NCBI RefSeq assembly: GCF_029227915.1
Contig: NC_079878.1
Span: forward strand, 18,974,001 to 19,038,000
Reading direction: 5' to 3'
DNA: 64,000 nt
From: Hydractinia symbiolongicarpus
Lineage: Eukaryota; Cnidaria; Hydrozoa; Anthoathecata; Hydractiniidae
Shown one piece after another: positions 34,519 to 44,789 of the stretch. The translations under genes were made by a program, and so were the position numbers. Numbering within the stretch: position 1 is the first letter of the stretch; each line of letters opens with the position of its first letter. The notes under the pieces are model-generated. The model saw nothing but the letters and a program-made list of their open reading frames with translations, was not told where the DNA came from and made no database searches.

Positions 34519-36139
34519 CTAAGCTCGACTTAATGCAACATACATTTGTCCTGAGTTAAAGGCTCGTTTCTTTATTAAATCAAAACAAACAACAATTTTA
34601 TCAAACGTTTTTCCTTGAACCTTGTGAACAGTACAGGCCCATGACAGCATTAGTGGGAATTGCATTCGTTTCATAGTAGGTGAAGTTAGATTCTGTTTAT
34701 TAAATTTGATTTCCTTTTCTATTCTGCTTATTGGAATAACATTTTCTTGTATAGCATATGGATCTGTTCTCATAGCTTTAACTCCTTTACTTTTGTCTTC
34801 CATTTTTAAATATATTTTTGTTACTTTTCCTAATCCATCGGTTTTTATACGATGAACAGTCCCAATCTGTCCATTAATAAGCTTATCTGATATGTGGATA
34901 TTTAATGTTAACATGACTCTCGCGTTAAGTTTTAAAAGAAGGTTTTGAGCTAGTCCACCTGTCTCCATTTGAGTGCGGCTATGGAGTTTTTGCACCATTG
35001 ACACAGGAATATTTTCTGGAATTTTGTCAATGGCCTCGATATTTATTTCATCCGATCCTATACTGTTTAGCATCTTTTTATTGTGTTCAGAGGCAGGTTG
35101 GTTTTCAGCAAAGATATGAATCGCGTCCTTAGGGTAGTTTGGGTCATTTTGAAAAATAAATTTAGATTTTAGTAAATCTTCGTGTTGCGTTTCTAAGTTT
35201 CCCACTCTGGTATTGTTTAATAATTCAATCAAACATTGATCACCACGCTGCGTCATAACTTCTGTCAGTTCAGCTTAAAATATTTCCACCAATGCGAAAG
35301 ATTTAGCAATACATCTTTGTAGTCTGCATAAATTGGTCTTGCTTGAATTGGTGGAAGTTGGTAGAAATCCCCACATGCTATAACGGATATTCCTGCAAAT
35401 GGAATGTCATCTGAGTATCCAAATATTTCAGTTAGCCGTTGGTGAATGTGCAACAGCAGCTTGTTTGAAACCATTGAGATTTCGTCTATTACGAAAAAAA
35501 CTTGTTTTGCAACATGCATCTCTTTTTATCACTCAACTTAGAAATGTTTTTAGTAAAACTTCTATCAACTGGCATACCTAAAGCTGAATGTATTGTGTTT
35601 CCCTCTACATTGATAGCAGCAACACCAGTTGGCGCCAGAATGAGAATCTTATCTTTTTCTAAGTTCCCTGCACGATAAGAAAGTGCTTTACTTAGCATGT
35701 CAGAAATTGTTTTTATCAAATGTGACTTTCCAAAACCTGCACTTCCTGTTAGAAAGATGTGAATTGGCTCAATTTTGTGGTGTGCGTTACATGCCAAGCC
35801 TTTTGTGTAAGTTCTAACCAAATCATTTACGACTTCAAAAACTTGCCTTTGAGCTTCGTTTAATGTTCGAATTTTTTCATGAAGTTCGCCATTAGAAATT
35901 CCAGGTTTACTAACCGATGAAATATTATTCCCAATAACTGTGACGTTTTCGGTTTCATTTGGAACTTTGTCATTGCAATGGTAATTTATACTGCTCATCT
36001 CATCAAAAACATCGTCATTTTCTTGTTCAGCGAAGGAATCAAGATTATTTACATTCGTGTGAAAATTTATCATTGCTTCTTCAACAAGTTCACCAAATGG
36101 TTCGCATATTCTTTTATTTGTATTTTTAATTTCTAACAC
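34519..36139 (-). pseudogene. Helentron PIF1-family DNA helicase domain
   Basis: Superfamily 1B helicase. Walker A: FLTGSAGFGKSHLIKTI (about 35740); motif Ic region ILILAPTGVAAINVEG; Walker B: FFVIDEISMV (about 35490); motif III ISVIACGDFYQLPP; C-terminal motifs NARVMLTLNIH, INGQIGTVHRI, LSWACTVHKVQGKTFDKIVV (motif V/VI) and GQMYVALSRA. Frame changes near 35520 and 35260 split it in three. The family unwinds DNA during rolling-circle transposition. Confidence 0.92.
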
Positions 36140-36158
36140 ACAGTTTTCTAATAATTTC

Positions 36159-38310
36159 CTAATAATTAAGTACCTGAGTTTTGCTTAGCAATTCTGCTCC
36201 CTGGCGAAAAGGATAAAACATAAAGAGCAAAGGATGTGCATAACCTTCTGGATTTTTCTCTCGACTAGGCACATGGTACCTTAAAACACACTTTTCTTTT
36301 CGTGAAGACAACATTTCTTTTGAGGACATAAGAGGTAGATTTTTCGGATAAGGAGACTCCATGTGAGTATCAGCTAATATTATTTCAAGTACTACTGGTT
36401 GGCTGTCATTTTTATCTTCTGTTTTCGGTTTTATTTTCATAGAGTAGCTTGACAAGAACTCGGCATAACACATTTGTTCCAACATAGGGTATTTTCTTTT
36501 TTAAAATTCCGTTTTTCGTCTATCCATGTACCTATCCAACATATTTCTTTTAAAAATATCAGTACTGTCTAGTGGCAAACTTAAAATCTCTTCTTCGTTA
36601 CGACATACCCTATATCTCTTCTCAGGAATGTTACTGTTTGCAAAAACTACAACAGGAAATGTCTTTCGTAACCGTATTTCTGGCTTTATAATAGCAAAAG
36701 CTTCTTGAACTGACATTTCACGATGATTTCGATACGCATTTGCAATTGATTTCATTTGTAAAAATAACGAGTCGCCAGTTTCTAATGCTTGTGATGCCGC
36801 TTTTTTCATTGCTTCTGAAGATTCGTCTTTAGCTTTAGATAAATAAGCACACATGTAAGACACTGCTTTATAATAATCAAGAACAGGCTGAATGTCTATG
36901 TTGGCTTCCCATGCCATAAAGAATTCGGTAAAATAATTATTTATAAAACAGGAACCCTTGGAACCCTGGAAGCCTTCGAAAGTGAATTTGAAATCCACTA
37001 TCAGGAGATATGCTCAGTGCATTTTCATACTCTTCTTTTGTAATGGCTAAACTTTGAAGAATTTCTTCAATTGTACCTGGTTGGGTATAATTAGGTTAAT
37101 CTGGATGCAGAATATTGTTTAATCTTGGATTCAAATTTGAATCAATGTAAGTTTTTACTTTTTCTAGAATAGTGTTCCTTTCCTTTAGTTGTGTTTCCCT
37201 TTCTTCCTTAGAGATGTTGTCAGGCAAAGGCTCAGCGACAATTGTATGGTCTGTAAAAAATTTCCCGAAAGAGTATCGACAATTCTTGTTTTTATACTTT
37301 CGACAAGGTTCGGAATGAGAATGTGTTTGATATGTCGAAACTAGTTTGTGAAGAACTGGGTTGCTTTCTTTACTAGGAAGCTAGCATTTAACTATGTTAT
37401 CCACAAAGGCAATATATTCTTTCTTATTATCGCTATCTAAAATTGGTGCATTGACAATCCATAATAAAGAGTGGATGTGTGGGCTACCACTTACTTGAAA
37501 TTCAACTCTAATGGCATAGTAGTTTACTATACCTAACAGTCCGTTGACAACTATCGTTTTAAAAAAGGTCTCAACTCAATATTGGAAATGTCTTGCTAAA
37601 AGAACTGGATTACTGTTAAGAATCTCGGTTCGTTGATAGTAATTTAGATTGTCGATTTCTTCTTCGGATATGTCATTTCGTTGTAATTAAGTGATGATTT
37701 TAACCAGTTCATTCAATCTTAAATCTGCACAAGACAAAGTCATAAAAAACGTTGCAAGTCCTAGCTGTTTTACAATAGCCAAAACTTCAAAAAGAAATCG
37801 TTTCCAATATGCAGGAGTTCCTTTCAACGTGTTCATAAACGTGAAAGCGTCGTCACTGGCGATAAACGACTTAACTCTTTCTTTAAAATTTGAAGACATC
37901 ATTCCTGCTGTAAGATTGTCCACTTTAATTTTTTGCATAGCGATATTTATGCGACTATTCAAATTAAGATCTTGTGTCACTGCATAAGCAAAAAGTATGT
38001 AGTCACTATCAGAGGCAAACTTTTGTCTATAATTAAATAATCTTTGGTTGAAATACTTTGTCGGGGAAAGTGGTACTTCTCTTTTCGTGTGATATCCGAA
38101 TTTGCCTGTTGGAAATAGATAATGGTGGGAAAATTCTTCACAATGCTCATCAGAAATTATTGGTATGGGAATTTTATTCTCTCCTGGAGCAATAACAATA
38201 TTTCCATCATCAATTTGGTCATGTGGAATAGTTGGAACAAAAGATGTTTCTTGGCAAGGCAAGCGATATTCGTTTAACGGATTTTCATTCTCTTCTTCGC
38301 TATCGTCCAA
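36159..38310 (-). pseudogene. Helentron Rep domain (Helitron-like N, HUH, Tyr)
   Basis: Starts with an acidic stretch and the Helitron-like N region (38310-37687) with YWKRFLFEVLAIVKQLGLAT and FFMTLSCADLRLNELV. The HUH histidines are in GSPHIHSLLWIVNAP (37441-37500), in a different frame. The tyrosine region is VLDYYKAVSYMCAYLSKAKD (36890-36830). The remainder (36485-36159) links to the helicase after an in-frame stop at 36499-36501. Between 37680 and 37000 the frame is broken several times. The known role is single-strand nicking and joining. Confidence 0.88.
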
Positions 38311-39293
38311 GTAATCCTCATTCTTGGTTTTTCGTCACTGATATTTTTACTTGGTGTCGATTCTATTGCAAAATCAATGCTCATTTCATTTTCACTTTCT
38401 CTAGTTTCAAGTTCAGATGTTAAATTAATCCAAGAATGTGGTATGTTTGTGAGATTAATTTCAATGTTTGCATAAAGAGGGTTAACTAGTTTTAGATAAT
38501 AAAGGACTTCTCGAATAACATCTGGCCTTACAGACTCTAAGTAAACGTTGGATTTGAAATTGAGTTTCTTTTTTAACGCAACTTGCACTACACCATTATT
38601 GTCCATTCCTCTTGGCATTATTGCAAATCGTTTAAATAAAATTCTTTTGGATATAACGATTTTTTCCAATCGTCGTAATGTTTCATTGATTCTGGGAGAT
38701 CAAATATTTGAAGATTATTAGATACAGCCTGGGAAGGAATTTTTCCTTTCCTAAGTTTCAAATGACATGTTGTACATATATATTCTTTGCCATCAAAACT
38801 TTGTACTCTGAAACGAAAGTGCTCTTCCGAAATGGCAGTATAATCGACCGCTTATACAAAGAACGATTACATGTGATAAAAATATAAAATGGTCCATTCT
38901 CAATGCATTTTTTAAATTGGTTTATTTTCTCATTAGAATCGGGCAAATTGTTAATATGCTTATGTTTGATTGCTTTACCTTCTTGGGCTGCATATAGTTT
39001 CTTTGCAGTTTTTTGCGTTTGTTGGCCATGCTCAATGTCACGATATTTAGTAATGGACTCTCATTGCCTTGCTTGGCCCTGTTCCGTTTTTTATATTTGC
39101 TTATCGACGCTTTTAGTCTAGCTTGGCCCTGTTCTGTGTTTTGGTAATTGCATACCAACTCTTTTAGCTTAGCTTGGCCATGTTCTGTTTTTCTATAAGT
39201 GTTTGTTGACTCTTTTTGCTTTACTCGGCCTTTCTTGGATTGACGGTACTTTTTGTTCTGATCTAGTTTTCCCTTTCTACGAATGGAAAGCAT
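38274..39293 (-). pseudogene. Helentron N-terminal linker and DUF6570-like region
   Basis: Lys/Gln-rich repeats (39293-38922; HGQAKLKELVCNYQNTEQGQ) resemble the basic N-terminal array of cnidarian Helitron proteins. Next come GPFYIFITCNRSLYKRSIIL and a CHLKLRKGKIPSQAV-type stretch, then FAIMPRGMDNNGVVQVALKK and SVRPDVIREVLYYLKLVNPL (38669-38400). Several frame changes. Cys pairs (ITCNR, CTTC-like) suggest a zinc module. Confidence 0.7.
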
Positions 39294-39399
39294 AATATTG
39301 TCGTTATCTGTTTAGTTGTCAGTATTTTAAAATATTGAGTTTCGAGACACCGTCCTTGACCAGGGGACACATATATTTCGCGTATGTAGTTTTCAACTT

Positions 39400-39900
39400 G
39401 TTGAAATGAATCAAATTTTAAAAGGACTGATGTACCACATTCGGTTATTTGTCCAAAACTATTTCGGTTATGAGGATCAAATAAATAAATTTGTCGATGA
39501 CCCCAAATATAGCAAAACTAACGCCGCCTATAATGCCCAACATTCCTTGTCCTTTTTCGGAATGTGATGAAATATGAAATGTACGTAAAGTAGTGCTATT
39601 ATCTATAACAGTATGAGAAATATTTTCAAAACTTTGTATTTGTATGATCTCGTTTTCAACAGTCAAACTATTTTGGAGGTCACTTGCACTCAAGTACTGG
39701 TTTGTGTAACCTAGGCTCGTGTACAACTTTGTTCCTTCGCAGAGGATATGATCAAGATCACCTGGGTTCCAGAAAGAAACCTTTTTAATAACCGACCAAG
39801 CGATTGCAAATAGGGAATTACACATACACTGCGTGCCAATAAAAGCTCCAAGCCTGACAACCCTTTGATGAAAAGATCCCTGTACCGATTTTAAAACAGA
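39400..39900 (-). pseudogene. Helentron OTU-like cysteine peptidase region
   Basis: Begins around 39900 and has GTQCMCNSLFAIAWSVIK (candidate catalytic Cys, 39820-39790), LDHILCEGTKLYTSLGY, and FDPHNRNSFGQ-type His segment near 39480, in a shifted frame. This layout agrees with the OTU-like peptidase region reported on some animal Helitrons. A single-base deletion near 39480 disrupts it. Confidence 0.65.
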
Positions 39901-40660
39901 GTAAGGCCCAGGATTAGTTTACACATCACCGGAAAGTAAAAGTACCATACGCAGCAGTTTCTATACGCGGGGTTCACAATAGCAGTGGTGGCGTGTGGCC
40001 AAGAAAAACAACCTTTAAAAACTAGAGAAACCTCTGTCATATTATTTAATAACCACATAGTTTCAGCGGGCTTAATAATTTCAGTAAGTTCACCAATGAG
40101 TAACCAATAGGTTTACCATATGATTCTGAATATCTGATAAGTCTGAATATCTGATTGTCTAAATATCTAGCTTTTATACTCTGTCGAGTTTCTTCTTTTT
40201 ATACACTGTCGGGTGTTGGTTGTGAATGTCGAACCTAAAAATAAGAAAAAGAGATTCATTGCGTGCATTTCTTCATGACTAAATATTTATGCGGCTATTT
40301 TTGATTTCCGCCGACGAAGGCGGAATCATTAAAATCGGGAGATAGAGATATAGATAGAGAAAGCCCAGAGCTTGGACGCTTAAATCTAAGCCAAAGCTTA
40401 AATCCTCGTTTTGACAGATTTCTTTCTGAGAACGAGGCTAAAATGAGTTTTAAGCCAATAAGAATCCTGACAGTGCAACAGATTGATTTATTATCCAATG
40501 AACATACTTTATTTTAGAGTTTATATGCTATCGAAAGTTAAAGCTCGTGCAGTGTAGCATAATGAAGATCGTCTTATAATGTGCCATCTTTGATGTTATT
40601 GACGTTTCCCTTTAATAATTACGTCACTTCCTTCTGTACAATTTTGCAAGCATGTAGACT
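39901..40660. other. Helentron flank, no gene
   Basis: No supported coding region. A near-palindromic TTTCCGCCGACGAAGGCGGAAT lies at 40299-40320, a plausible stem-loop. The segment probably holds the Helentron 5' end, but its boundary could not be set. Confidence 0.45.
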
Positions 40661-41202
40661 AAAGCCCGGTTCAGACTTACTTGCGTCTGCGCTGCGCCAG
40701 TGGCGTACGCATGCGCAGTAAGATTTCTTTCAGATTGGCGCAAGAGTGACGCAAGAACGACGCAAGCCGTTCACATTTGCGCAAGGATTAATAAGAAAGA
40801 TTTTAACAAGATGGACGACGAAGACCTTCTGATATATCTTGGCTACATACTTTTAAAACGAAGTTCTCGAAGAGAAGCTGAAAGGAAAGCTCGAAGAAAA
40901 AGATCAATTTGGGTTAGGCAAATTTACAAACAAAGAGAAGAATGTGGTATATATCATACCCTGGTACAAGAAATGGCTTTGGGGGATCGAGAATCCTATT
41001 TCAAGTAAGTATAACTTACCAACCATTACTGCCATTACTAGCAGTGATAGTAAAACCAGTTTCAGTATCTTTAATTTTGAAAAAAGAAACTAAGTAAGTA
41101 ATCTAAAATCTACTTTCCTCTCTTTCTCTTTCTCTCTTGTAGGTTTATGAGAATGTCCCCGGAATCTTTCCAGTACCTGTTGAATGTTATCGGACCAGAA
41201 TT
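40661..41202 (+). pseudogene. PIF/Harbinger transposase, 5' part (HARBI1-like, truncated)
   Basis: The end of the element begins AGCCCGGTTCAGACTTAC after TAA, as for Harbinger termini. Exon 40811-41004 starts MDDEDLLIYLGYILLKRSS and has RSIWVRQIYKQREECGIYHT, LVQEMALGDRESYFK; a GTAAGT donor and an AG at 41141-41142 lead to exon 41143-41202 (FMRMSPESFQYLLNVIGPE). The protein is then cut at 41203, where inverted MADF sequence begins. The DDE catalytic domain is missing, so it is inactive. Many GCGCAAG/ACGCAAG repeats lie in the terminal region 40700-40790. Confidence 0.85.
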
Positions 41203-41681
41203 CTTCGAGAAGAGGAGGACGTCTCGCTTCTTTTGCACCAGCTCCACTTTTGTTTAAAGAGTTCCACTTCTTTTTCGCTTTCCCATACTTGCTTCTCAAG
41301 TTTCGAAAAGCTTTTTCGACTTCGGTAACTAAAATAAAATCATAAAAAATATTTGTCTATGGTTTGGTTATATTCTTGATATAAAATGGGCGAAAAGATA
41401 GATCAAAGTCCTCTGTCAACCATTTATGTCCCTCAAGACTTTTAAAAATTTTGTATCATAGCCATCGTTTTAAACTTAAAAAGAACTTAGGATAATTAAC
41501 GAAAACGTTGTAAAATACAACTTGTTTTTGTTCAATGATCTCAACATATATTTGGATCTTACCATTCTGTATGTTAAGTTCTTTTGCCACATCTGCCCAA
41601 GCTAATCTTTTTTTGTTTTTATCTCTGAAATTTTTATCTTGCTTGTCATACAAAGCAGGATATTTTCTTACTGCTTTTGCG
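41203..41681. repeat. Left arm of a 479-bp inverted repeat
   Basis: Reverse complement of 41810-42288 over its whole length, with one mismatch seen (CCTCCTC against CCTCCCC near the outer end). Exon, intron and splice sites are included. The 128-bp spacer (41682-41809) has GCGCAAG-type Harbinger terminal repeats and a palindrome AATATCAAAATTTTTTGATATT. Confidence 0.93.
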
Positions 41682-41710
41682 AGTCTTTCTTCACTTTCAG
41701 TAGTGTACAC
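41203..41710 (-). pseudogene. Harbinger accessory MADF-domain protein, left inverted copy
   Basis: Minus-strand exons 41563-41710 (MYTTESEERLAKAVRKYPAL, WADVAKELNIQNG) and 41203-41328 (FRNLRSKYGKAKKKWNSLNK), separated by a GT-AG intron. This is a Myb/SANT-like MADF domain, the second protein encoded by PIF/Harbinger elements, which helps the transposase enter the nucleus and bind termini. It is cut at 41203 by the junction with the transposase exon. Confidence 0.85.
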
Positions 41711-41809
41711 TAGTGGATTATGTTACGCAAGAGCGCCGCAAGAGTGCCACAAGCGCAAGCGCAAGCGCAAGAATATCAAAATTTTTTGATATTTTTTGCG
41801 GTTGCGTCG

Positions 41810-42288
41810 CGCAAAAGCAGTAAGAAAATATCCTGCTTTGTATGACAAGCAAGATAAAAATTTCAGAGATAAAAACAAAAAAAGATTAGCTTGGGCAGAT
41901 GTGGCAAAAGAACTTAACATACAGAATGGTAAGATCCAAATATATGTTGAGATCATTGAACAAAAACAAGTTGTATTTTACAACGTTTTCGTTAATTATC
42001 CTAAGTTCTTTTTAAGTTTAAAACGATGGCTATGATACAAAATTTTTAAAAGTCTTGAGGGACATAAATGGTTGACAGAGGACTTTGATCTATCTTTTCG
42101 CCCATTTTATATCAAGAATATAACCAAACCATAGACAAATATTTTTTATGATTTTATTTTAGTTACCGAAGTTGAAAAAGCTTTTCGAAACTTGAGAAGC
42201 AAGTATGGGAAAGCGAAAAAGAAGTGGAACTCTTTAAACAAAAGTGGAGCTGGTGCAAAAGAAGCGAGACGTCCTCCCCTTCTCGAAG
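41810..42288. repeat. Right arm of the 479-bp inverted repeat
   Basis: Equal in length to the left arm. Its inner end is CGCAAAAGCAGTAAG and its outer end TCTCGAAG, after which the sequence continues with the remaining MADF gene rather than with the transposase. Confidence 0.93.
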
Positions 42289-42647
42289 TGCTAGGGTGGT
42301 TGGAACCATATATCGTAGAAAGAGGCACATCATCCAATTGAAGCACCAGTGAATCTGTGGCACAAGAAGAAGATGACGACAGGAAATTATTCGAAGGAGA
42401 ACAGTTTGACCAGGAAGAAGAAGATGGAGATATAGAGGAAGATGGAGGAAATGACGGTGACAACGAGTCAGTGATATCGGAACCAGTAACAAACCCACCA
42501 CCTCTTCCGTCCAACAAAAGTAAACAAAACGTTTCGGATGTCACGGGAAGACAAAAATTTCAAAAGGGCGCAACTAAAAGGAAGGCAGAGTTGGAGACTG
42601 ACTTAATGTATAAATGTATGTATAAATCCAATGGAATTAACAACTAG
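41810..42647 (+). pseudogene. Harbinger accessory MADF-domain protein, right copy
   Basis: Plus-strand exon 41810-41928 (5' end lost at the repeat border) and exon 42163-42647, with the same GT-AG intron as the left copy. After the MADF domain come PPLLEVLGWLEPYIVERGTS, an in-frame TGA near 42339, an acidic tract (EEEDGDIEEDGGNDGDNESV) and a basic end KFQKGATKRKAELETDLMYK. The start codon region exists only in the left copy. Confidence 0.8.
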
Positions 42648-42757
42648 CTAACTAATAATATGGTTGAATACAATTTTTCTGAATCTTAATAAATATAAAC
42701 ATTATTAAATAAATATTATTTTTAAAATTTAGCCGCTATACTACAAGCTGTATATAA

Positions 42758-44279
42758 ATGCTAAATGCTCTTTATGATGGGGCAAGAAAGACCCTGATGG
42801 GTGAAGTTGAAGAAAAGGCAAGGGAGGATCATGCCGAAGACGGGCAGCAGCCGAACCAAAATTTCACGCCTCAAAAACATAAGCATGCTCACCATAGAAC
42901 CTTCCGAAGTTTCCGCATCCCCGGCATAGACGGTACGGATGTTAATGGTTACTTGGGGATGGTGCGATCACACGTGAAAACCCTGGTTGGGAAGCAGGTT
43001 AAAGACATGGGGTCTGCTAAGGTGCGGTGTTTCCTCTGGATTTTATGGAAGAAGCCAGTGGATGGTACCAGCGAGTTCATCGAAGTCGATAAAGTATTCC
43101 ACAGCAACATGACACGGCCTTTCAGGGTACCGTCGTGGACGAGGTGCTAGATACGATGTTTGCCCAAGTCAAAACGCATGTGGAGAACCCAGCGCTGCCC
43201 AAAAGTGGCTTCACCATCGGTCGAATCATGCATCTCGACGTGGACTTCCATAAGCTACGACTAACAAGGGGTTCCTCATATATCAAAGCACCCAAGTGGA
43301 TAGCCACTAAAAGGCCATCATTAACCCCGCGAACAAGGACGAAGAGTGTTTCAAGTGGAGCATGATAGCTGCTCTGCATCATGAGGATATAACCAGCGAT
43401 CCACAGAGAATCAGCAAACTGAGACCATATGTGGAGCGCTATAACTGGCAGGGCATCGAGTTTCCCACGAGCATCAAGGATATCACCAAATTCGATAAGA
43501 ACAACCCAAACATCGCGGTGAACGTCTTGTACGTGACGGGGAAGACTTTTAATATCCTGCGTCGATCTACACACAACGGACGCGAGAAACAGGTTAATCT
43601 GCTACTCCTCGCGGACGATAAAAAGAGTCATTATATAGCCATCAAAAATCTCTCACGGCTCCTGGGTAGTGAGACATCAAAGAATCATTCAAAGATGCAC
43701 TTCTGTATGAACTGTCTGCAAGCCTTTCCAACGGTTGAGTCGAGAGACAAGCACTATGCCTACTACAGGGACAACGAAGCGGTCAAGATCACGATGCCAA
43801 GCGAAAAGGAAAAGTGGCTATACTACAAGGATGTTCAGCAGCAGTTTAAGGTACCATTCACCATCTATGCGGATTTTGAGAGCCTGTTGATCCCAATGAA
43901 GGAGAATGCGAAGAAGACCAAGACGAAAAAGCTGAATAAGCATGTACCATATGGCTGGTGTACATATAGTTCCTTCGCCTATGGTGATATATCATATCCC
44001 TTACAGAGATACCGTGGTAAGGACTGTGTGAAAATGTTCGTTCAACACCTGGAGGATGAGGTAAAGCGGCTCTGCGCTACTTTCCCACAGCATGGCATGC
44101 TTTCCCTAACGGAGGTGTTACAAAGAGAGCATGAAGCGGCAAAGACTTGTCATATCTGCATGAAGCCCTTCGACGGTGACCCAAAGAACCGCAAAGTTCG
44201 AGACCACTGTCACTACACGGGTCTATACAGAGGTGCCGCGCACAAGACCTGCAATCTCAAGTATAAGATACCCAACTGA
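42758..44279 (+). pseudogene. Protein-primed DNA polymerase B, N-terminal half (Polinton type)
   Basis: Three frames in sequence: 42758-43130, 43135-43330, 43362-44279. Recognisable: FTIGRIMHLDVDFHKLRLTR, CFKWSMIAALHHEDI (about 43350), RYNWQGIEFPTSIKDI, HFCMNCLQAFPTVESRDKHY (zinc-finger-like), FTIYADFESLL with the Exo I Asp and Glu (about 43860), and a Cys/His endonuclease-VII-like module CHICMKPF...VRDHCHYTGLYRG AAHKTCN (44150-44260). It stops at LKYKIPN, just where Exo II and the polymerase domain should begin. I recall this architecture from cnidarian Polinton polymerases. The missing palm domain means no synthesis is possible. Confidence 0.85.
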
Positions 44280-44347
44280 TAGCTATACTCCTCCCATACG
44301 TCTTGACCATCTTCCGTTATTTGAGATACAGACGACTAATAATAAAG

Positions 44348-44548
44348 ATGTCTGAATTAGCTGAAATTTTCAATGTTGTTCATACCCCGACAGAAGCGCT
44401 TAAGCAACGTGAAAAACTTATAGACAAGCGTCAGGATTTGAAGGATGCAATACGTCAAGGTAAACAGCACCTTCTATCCAAGAAATGCACAGAAGGTTTT
44501 GCACTAGGGCCTTCCCGACATTCGAAACCATCGTGCGTTTCGTGTTAG
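44348..44548 (+). CDS. Small helical open frame of element B
   Basis: ATG at 44348 directly behind CTAATAATAAAG, the start-proximal box seen before other genes of A and B. About 55 residues look genuine (FNVVHTPTEALKQREKLIDK, RQDLKDAIRQGKQHLLSKKC); the last part overlaps the capsid gene on the other strand and is doubtful. It is likely the 5' end of a gene truncated by the deletion that also removed most of the polymerase and capsid genes. No family recognised. Confidence 0.4.
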   Translation: MSELAEIFNVVHTPTEALKQREKLIDKRQDLKDAIRQGKQHLLSKKCTEGFALGPSRHSKPSCVSC

Positions 44549-44762
44549 TACCCATTAGCTCCAGATCGAAAAGGAGTTTGATACTGCCTGAAAATATGAC
44601 AACATTTGGTCCAAGTAGGGGCATGTCAACACATAGCTCTGTATTCTGACTAATCTTTGGCTGCATGTGCGACACTTTTACTCGCTGCTTCACGCCCTTC
44701 ATCGCGAGCATTGTCCTTAATTCCTTATGCGGATCTAATATAGTACCGAATATGTTACTCAT
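44506..44762 (-). pseudogene. Major-capsid-like protein of element B, N-terminal remnant
   Basis: Start at 44762 behind ACTATAATAAAT. Segments GVKQRVKVSHMQPKISQNTE, DLELMGTNTKRTMVSNVGKA match A (GRRQRVQISHTPSTISQNGD, LTLTGTNAKRTIVSSIGKSF). The similarity ends after ALVQNL at about 44506; the frame continues to 44418 as unrelated sequence. Only about 85 residues remain. It is divergent from 44790-46082 with 27 bp between starts. Confidence 0.65.
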
Positions 44763-44789
44763 ATTTATTATAGTTTAAGGCTGAAATAA

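Larger units (their letters stand above)
33774..39900 (-). mobile_element. Helentron (endonuclease-bearing Helitron), decayed
   Basis: Minus-strand coding over 6.1 kb in the order expected of a cnidarian Helentron: OTU-like cysteine-peptidase region, Lys-rich linker, zinc-finger-like and DUF6570-like region, Helitron-like N domain, Rep with HUH and tyrosine motifs, PIF1-family helicase, and a C-terminal EEP-type endonuclease (the mark of Helentrons). Several frame changes and stops separate the pieces. It lies between Polinton-like element A and the Harbinger block. Rolling-circle transposition is known for the family; this copy is inactive as read. Confidence 0.88.
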
